From: Chryseobacterium sp. T16E-39
GTDB lineage: Bacteria; Bacteroidota; Bacteroidia; Flavobacteriales; Weeksellaceae
Assembly (NCBI RefSeq): GCF_002216065.1
Contig: NZ_CP022282.1
Coordinates: 930,001 to 994,000 of the forward strand
Direction: 5' to 3'
Length of the DNA: 64,000 bases
Shown here piece by piece: positions 59,871 through 64,000 of this stretch (the stretch's first letter is position 1; each line of letters opens with the position of its first letter). The translations under genes were made by a program, and so were the position numbers. The notes beneath the pieces are model-generated. The model searched no databases, was not told where the DNA came from, and was given only the letters and a program-made list of their open reading frames with translations.

Positions 59871-61025
59871 TTAATTGATAATGACCTTTTTATTGATCAC
59901 AGTGTTTTCATCTTTTATTTTGATTGATAAGATAAAGGTTCCTGTGGCATGTCTGAAAGAATTCAGATTTAGCTGATATTGATTATTTCTTACTTCAGCT
60001 TTTTCAGTCCAGATACTTCGGCCACTTAAGTCAACAATTTCTAATTCTACATTAGTGTAATTTTTAGGGAATGTAATGATAATGTGATCTTTTGCAGGAA
60101 TCGGATAAAAAGAAAGTTTTATATTCGACTGTACATCAGAGACAGATAGAAAATCACTGTTTTGATTAAAAAATTCCCAAATCTTCTGAGTATAAGAAAT
60201 GTCGTTTTGAGATGTCAGCCAGGTATGGGATGCATTATTAACCTTAAACAGCTCAATCACTGAATTATTGTTGGGACTTGTGTATTTATAATGGTCTACT
60301 GTATATCCGTCATTTACGGTATCAGGAAGCAGGGTATGTATAGGACTCGATACAGACTGATTATTTGTTTTCCAATAACTGATCAGCTGATCCACTGAGT
60401 TTCCGTAATTATTATTTGTATATCCGATGGTGGAATCAGCTGTTCCATGAAAATGAGCAATAGATACAGGCCGACCAGGAGTTCCGGCCGCCACGGGTAA
60501 AATTCCATTTCCAAATGTTCCTGCCACAGAGGCAAAAACTTTAATTTTATTATTCAGAACCAATGCCAGACGTTCGGTCATAAATCCTCCCATAGAAAAG
60601 CCACACGCAAAAACTTTGTTGGGGTTAATACTGTAGTCTTGTTTCACTTTATCAATTAAAGCGCTTATAAAACCTACATCATCCACATTTGAATTCGGAA
60701 TATAGAAAGATAATCCTGCTCCTGAATTCCATGCCGTACTACCCGTTAAAGGATCTGTTAAGGCTTGCGGACATACTATAATGGCATTATCAGATTCCGC
60801 GATAGCAGCAAAACCGATGTTTCTGAAATTGGTCATATTATCTCCCAATCCGTGTAAAGTAAAAACCAATGATGCCGGATTTTGAGGATTGTAATTGGAA
60901 GGAACATAAATGGAGTATTCCCTCAATCCTGAAGAGTGCTGTAAAGTTCCTGTTTGCCATTGCTGACTGCAAACAATATTTGAAATAAAAAGGAATAAAA
61001 ATAAAAGGGTTGTTTTCTGTCTCAT
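59871..61025 (-). CDS. Secreted LpqC/PHB-depolymerase-like esterase with T9SS sorting domain
   Basis: This 384-residue protein has a signal peptide ending near IVCSQ (residue 20). The esterase domain (about 22-295) has the oxyanion region LVFTLHGLGDNMTNF, nucleophile Ser144 in CGFSMGGFM, and a C-terminal catalytic His in NNASHTW. The last 80 residues are a type A T9SS C-terminal domain (LSFYPIPAKDHIIITFP...NYTNVELEIVDLSGRSIWTE...VINKKVIIN), so it is exported to the surface. It differs from the lipoprotein esterase at 32691 in export route. Its promoter is TTG-N19-TATCTTTG with two FNR-type boxes upstream. Confidence 0.92.
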   Translation of the reverse strand: MRQKTTLLFLFLFISNIVCSQQWQTGTLQHSSGLREYSIYVPSNYNPQNPASLVFTLHGLGDNMTNFRNIGFAAIAESDNAIIVCPQALTDPLTGSTAWNSGAGLSFYIPNSNVDDVGFISALIDKVKQDYSINPNKVFACGFSMGGFMTERLALVLNNKIKVFASVAGTFGNGILPVAAGTPGRPVSIAHFHGTADSTIGYTNNNYGNSVDQLISYWKTNNQSVSSPIHTLLPDTVNDGYTVDHYKYTSPNNNSVIELFKVNNASHTWLTSQNDISYTQKIWEFFNQNSDFLSVSDVQSNIKLSFYPIPAKDHIIITFPKNYTNVELEIVDLSGRSIWTEKAEVRNNQYQLNLNSFRHATGTFILSIKIKDENTVINKKVIIN

Positions 61026-61036
61026 ATCTTTTTTTC

Positions 61037-61066
61037 CAAAGATATTGAGGGAGACAGGTTAATCAA
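61037..61066 (-). promoter_or_regulatory. Promoter TTG-N19-TATCTTTG of the T9SS esterase
   Basis: On the minus strand, TTG at 61064-61066 and TATCTTTG at 61037-61044 with exactly 19 bases between match the Bacteroidetes consensus. The box ends 11 bases before the ATG at 61025. The FNR-type box starts right beside the -33 element. Confidence 0.7.
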
Positions 61067-61082
61067 TTTGATAAAAATCAAA
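61067..61082. promoter_or_regulatory. FNR-type palindrome TTTGAT-AAAA-ATCAAA
   Basis: A perfect match to the FNR/Crp-superfamily consensus TTGAT-N4-ATCAA, extended by one base on both sides. It sits between the Crp/Fnr gene (61109-61714) and the esterase gene, immediately upstream of the esterase -33 element. This suits control by the neighbour gene's product. Confidence 0.7.
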
Positions 61083-61098
61083 ATGGTAAACCAATATT

Positions 61099-61112
61099 TT
61101 GACATTGATCAA
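61099..61112. promoter_or_regulatory. Second FNR-like box TTGAC-ATTG-ATCAA
   Basis: Nine of ten consensus positions match. It overlaps the last codons of the crp/fnr gene. Its centre is about 31 bp (three helical turns) from the first box, on the same face of the DNA. Confidence 0.6.
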
Positions 61113-61714
61113 ATCCTGCTTTTTGCTCTTATCCTGCTTAATGTTTCCTGTGTTATTCCTAAAAATGAAGCAATCATTCCCAAAGTAAGAAGTTCATTGG
61201 CTCTGGGATGAGATTTTACAAAATCATCATATCTTTCTTCTGCTGTCTGAAATAGCATCCTGTCTATTCTGTTTTGTGTCATGATCAGGACGCTACTCAT
61301 GATCATCCGATATAAATACTGAATATCAGGATGATTATGGGATAATTCTTCCAGATCTTTATAGCTAAGTTTCCATAATACGCATTCATCAAGAAGCTCA
61401 ATCCCTCTTTTATCAGGCTTTTGACGGATAAAACTAATGATCGACAGCAAAAGAGTTTCGTCTCCTCTGAAACCATCCGTAACATCTTTTTCATCCTTAT
61501 AATAAAAAATCCTGGCCGCTCCCTTTTCAACAAAGTAAATATGTTCACATACCTGTCCGGGTTTTACTAATAATGTATTTTTTGGCAATTCCTCTCTCTG
61601 CAATTTCATAAAAACAGCCATCATACTCTCTAAAGATAAATTGACCGGTGACTGATCTTTTTCATCAATCATAGAACTGATATACGAATTGATTGCCGTG
61701 AAGATATTCAGCAT
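61109..61714 (-). CDS. Crp/Fnr-family transcriptional regulator
   Basis: This 201-residue protein has an N-terminal cyclic-nucleotide-binding-type barrel (about 30-125; LLVKPGQVCEHIYFVEKGAARIFYYKD) and a C-terminal winged HTH. The recognition helix GMIASFLGITQETLSRIR contains ETLSR, matching the E-x-x-S-R base-reading residues of FNR (E209, S212, R213). The FNR 4Fe-4S cysteine cluster is absent (only Cys53 and a few others), so the signal is not FNR-like oxygen sensing. The two FNR-type boxes lie at the end of this gene, between it and the esterase that it probably controls. Confidence 0.92.
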   Translation of the reverse strand: MLNIFTAINSYISSMIDEKDQSPVNLSLESMMAVFMKLQREELPKNTLLVKPGQVCEHIYFVEKGAARIFYYKDEKDVTDGFRGDETLLLSIISFIRQKPDKRGIELLDECVLWKLSYKDLEELSHNHPDIQYLYRMIMSSVLIMTQNRIDRMLFQTAEERYDDFVKSHPRANELLTLGMIASFLGITQETLSRIRAKSRI

Positions 61715-61831
61715 TTTATTTATTTAATTTATACAAAGAAAAAAATTATTTCATTAAAAAATAATTCTGCAATAAAAATTATAACCAAAAGATCACACCT
61801 TCAACCTCGAAATTGGAAATAAATCCACTCA

Positions 61832-62563
61832 TTACAACTTTGAAATAAATCTTTTAAAATGAAGTGGATATTCTTCTCTGCCTTTTAAATCTCCGTGTCC
61901 GCCGTTAGAAATAATAATCAGTTCTTTTTCCTGAGTCTGAAGATTGGCCCATATTCTTTCCGCATGGTCAGGGGTTATAATATCATCCAGCTCACCATGA
62001 ATCAACAAAACTGGAATCTTAATTTCAGCAGCTCTTTTTGCGGTGTTCAACTGGTAGGCAGGTGCCTGGTCTCCGAAAATACTGATTTCAGCAATAGAGG
62101 AGTAGGGACTTTCCAAAATAACCGCCCTGGCTCTTTTTGCAGTTGCCAGATAAGCAGCCATAGATGTCCCCATAGAATAGCCGTAAAGAATAATATCTTC
62201 TGGCTGGTATCCTAACTGAAGTGCATGCTCATATACTTTTTCTGCATCATGATACATATTCTGTTCGCCATCAATGGATCCCGTTGATTTTCCAAAACCA
62301 CGGTAATCGGTAACTAAAACATTATATCCCCAGTCCAGTATCATCGCATGATGATCAAAAAAATTCTGCATATTTTTCGCGTTTCCCTGAAAATAGACCA
62401 AAAGCAACGGGCTTTTTGTAGTTTTATAATGTAGACCGTGCAGGATTACTTCAGGAGTAACATGAATAAAGACTTCTTCTACATTTTCAGGTAATTCAAA
62501 TTGATAATCCTGAGACAAAGGAATAGGCTCAAAAATAAGCTCTGTTTGTTTTGTAATATCCAT
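61832..62563 (-). CDS. Alpha/beta hydrolase (FrsA/YqiA-like serine hydrolase)
   Basis: This 243-residue protein has no signal peptide. The nucleophile is Ser130 in LYGYSMGTSMA, with LLVYFQGNAKNMQNFF and NVLVTDYRGFGKSTGS forming the oxyanion region. The acid is in LIHGELDDIITP and the catalytic His in SNGGHGDL. It starts 4 bases after the TetR gene stop, so the two are an operon. The probable substrate is a small ester or lipid. Confidence 0.9.
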   Translation of the reverse strand: MDITKQTELIFEPIPLSQDYQFELPENVEEVFIHVTPEVILHGLHYKTTKSPLLLVYFQGNAKNMQNFFDHHAMILDWGYNVLVTDYRGFGKSTGSIDGEQNMYHDAEKVYEHALQLGYQPEDIILYGYSMGTSMAAYLATAKRARAVILESPYSSIAEISIFGDQAPAYQLNTAKRAAEIKIPVLLIHGELDDIITPDHAERIWANLQTQEKELIIISNGGHGDLKGREEYPLHFKRFISKL

Positions 62564-62567
62564 TGGT

Positions 62568-63140
62568 TTATTGATTATTAGGTATTTTATTTTGTTTTAA
62601 GACCTGTTCCGCATTTTTACGGGCCAGTTGAATAGGCCACTGGTCTTTGAAAATTTTGCTTTCTACACTTGCAGCTTCATACAATAGGTAAATAGTATCA
62701 GAAACTTCAATGGCCTGCTCGGTATCAGGAAAGATCTTCAATGTAAGCTGATATAAAAATTCTCTGAATTTTTGTTTGTGCGCTACGGCCATTGTGGTGA
62801 TCTGTTCTTCCTGATCTCCAACTTCTGTAAGAATGTTGATCAGCCGACATCCATTAAAATAATTGATCCGTGCATACTTTTCCAGAAAAGAAAAAACAGC
62901 AATCAGCTTCTCAGCCGGATCAGTCCAAAGATTTAATTCTTCTTCCAGGCCCTTAAACCATCTCTCACTTGATTCTTTTACATACGCTTGCCCAAGTTCA
63001 CTTTTTGATGGAAAATGATTGTATAGACTTCCTTTGGCCACCTTAGCCTCTTCGATGATCTGATTGATCCCCGTCGACTGATAACCCTGAAAATAGAAAA
63101 GCTGATCAGCCGTTTCCATAATACGATTTTTTGTATCCAT
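62568..63140 (-). CDS. TetR-family transcriptional regulator
   Basis: The start at 63140 gives MDTKNRIMETADQLFYFQGYQSTGINQIIEEAKVAKGSLYNHFPSKSELG (190 residues), the standard TetR HTH. A longer frame from 63200 includes the promoter and 20 odd Cys-rich residues. The C-terminal ligand domain is all-helical with no family signature I can name. It is followed at 4 bases by an alpha/beta hydrolase, likely its target. The promoter box TACATTTG ends 4 bases before the ATG, so the mRNA is probably leaderless. AGACAAGTCT (63172-63181) is a candidate operator. Confidence 0.93.
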   Translation of the reverse strand: MDTKNRIMETADQLFYFQGYQSTGINQIIEEAKVAKGSLYNHFPSKSELGQAYVKESSERWFKGLEEELNLWTDPAEKLIAVFSFLEKYARINYFNGCRLINILTEVGDQEEQITTMAVAHKQKFREFLYQLTLKIFPDTEQAIEVSDTIYLLYEAASVESKIFKDQWPIQLARKNAEQVLKQNKIPNNQ

Positions 63141-63144
63141 GCCA

Positions 63145-63181
63145 CAAATGTAACAATTTATTTCACAAATTAGACAAGTCT
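63145..63181 (-). promoter_or_regulatory. tetR promoter TTG-N22-TACATTTG with AGAC-AA-GTCT
   Basis: The minus-strand -7 box TACATTTG (63145-63152) is exact. Only four bases separate it from the start codon. The -33 TTG (63175-63177) lies inside the short palindrome AGACAAGTCT (63172-63181), a plausible TetR autoregulatory operator. Confidence 0.55.
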
Positions 63182-63334
63182 GTATATTTTTTTTTAACAA
63201 AGAATATATTTATCCTAAAAAGGCATTATTTAAATGATAATAAACAACCTGATAAAACAAAATCATCTCTGTGACAGAGATGATCATTCAAGAGAATAAT
63301 TCTTATATAAATTGGAAGAAGCTTTATAGCACTC

Positions 63335-64000
63335 CTACTTATTCATAAACTTTAAAATTGACTGAACCGTTTCTTCGGGCCTTTCCTCCATTAAAAAATG
63401 ACCAGCCTTATCAATTTCTTCCATATCCAGATTCTTAACATAGGGAGATAAGTTAAGTTTGAGCATTTCATAACTATCACTACCCGCAATCCCCAGAGTA
63501 GGCGCCTCAATAATATCCATTGTTCTAATGTCCTGAATATCCTCGGCAAATGATTGATACCATGCATTAGAAGCCCTTACCGAAGCTCTGTCATGATAGG
63601 CATCTGCGTACACTTTTCTGTCGAAATCACTTATGGAAGACCGATCCTTCAACAACTGATCAAAGATCCAGTCCTGAATCATATAAAACCGTCCTTCAAT
63701 CAATTTTTCAGGCAGTTCCTTAACCTGATTAAAGGCTACCCACCAGGGATATACAGGAAGTCCTACGGGCAGCATGGGAAGTTTATACATATTTTCATCA
63801 GGATGTGGAGTATCCAGAACAATAAGCTTCTCTGTATTTTTCGGAAAGTTCCCGGCAAAACTTATCGCAACAGCAGCTCCAATATCATGCCCTGCAATAC
63901 TTATTTTCTCATACCCAAGCTTCTTCACCAAACTCAATAGATCAGCTGCCATATTTTTCTTTGAATACCCTTCATCTGGCTTATCTGAACTTCCCATTCC
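63335..64000 (-). CDS. Alpha/beta hydrolase, epoxide hydrolase/dehalogenase-like (N-terminus outside window)
   Basis: The frame is open through the window end, and the visible 221 residues are the C-terminal part of a roughly 290-residue protein. The nucleophile is Asp in IAGHDIGAAVAISFA, the His is in AGHFLMEERPEE, and the cap region runs LPVGLPVYPWWVAFNQVKELPEKLIEGRFYMIQDWIFDQLL. An Asp nucleophile points to epoxide hydrolase or haloalkane/haloacetate dehalogenase rather than an esterase; these cannot be told apart without the missing N-terminus. Confidence 0.85.
   Translation of the reverse strand, partial: GMGSSDKPDEGYSKKNMAADLLSLVKKLGYEKISIAGHDIGAAVAISFAGNFPKNTEKLIVLDTPHPDENMYKLPMLPVGLPVYPWWVAFNQVKELPEKLIEGRFYMIQDWIFDQLLKDRSSISDFDRKVYADAYHDRASVRASNAWYQSFAEDIQDIRTMDIIEAPTLGIAGSDSYEMLKLNLSPYVKNLDMEEIDKAGHFLMEERPEETVQSILKFMNK

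Overview
The window looks like chromosomal DNA of a flavobacterium, most likely Chryseobacterium or a close relative in the Weeksellaceae. The signs are AT-rich sequence, a SusC/SusD pair, a type IX secretion C-terminal tail, many promoters matching the Bacteroidetes -7 box TAnnTTTG, and short Gly-Gly-leader peptides of the kind common in Chryseobacterium. No rRNA, tRNA, CRISPR array, transposase or phage gene is visible. The genus is inferred from family content, not from a database search.

Layout. 1-2716: end of a SusC-type receptor and its SusD lipoprotein. 3052-7889: a periplasmic copper/heavy-metal cluster (Cys-rich small protein, HMA-DUF3347 protein, DUF3347 lipoprotein, haem-binding protein, multicopper oxidase fused to a CopB-like barrel). 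7979-23052: mostly housekeeping and accessory genes (glycosyltransferase, exonuclease III, a large AsmA-like protein, a Gdx/SugE exporter with a structured leader, AraC plus SDR, Mug and Aag glycosylases, a MocR regulator, two CMD paralogues, DoxX, LOG protein). 23245-32662: two prolyl peptidases divergent from an AraC regulator and a complete trans-4-hydroxyproline catabolic operon, which together look like a collagen-peptide utilisation locus. 32691-36380: a lipoprotein esterase, a GNAT enzyme, and a single-haem lipoprotein gene lying between two long direct repeats.

36970-51683: an assimilatory sulfate reduction and cysteine regulon: Rrf2 regulator, APS reductase, CysD, CysN, CysE, CysK, CobA, CysJ, CysI, a TonB receptor, and a siroheme synthase fused to a TSUP permease. 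A MITE-like pair of repeats with ~46-bp terminal inverted repeats lies inside it. There is no APS kinase, and CysH carries the 4Fe-4S cysteines, so the route is sulfate to APS to sulfite to sulfide to cysteine, with siroheme made by the same cluster.

51799-64000: an accessory stretch with two small Cys-rich leader peptides, a PhzF gene broken at an A6 run, a second DoxX, a paralogue of the first Cys-rich metal-cluster protein, an MFS exporter/HxlR pair, a PSDC-domain decarboxylase related to fungal PsiD, a T9SS-exported esterase whose promoter carries two FNR-type boxes next to a Crp/Fnr gene, a TetR/hydrolase operon and a truncated alpha/beta hydrolase. The points most worth following up are the FNR-box pair, the PsiD-like decarboxylase, the cystine-knot-like leader peptide, the hydroxyproline/peptidase locus, and the two fusion proteins (copper oxidase-barrel, siroheme synthase-TSUP).
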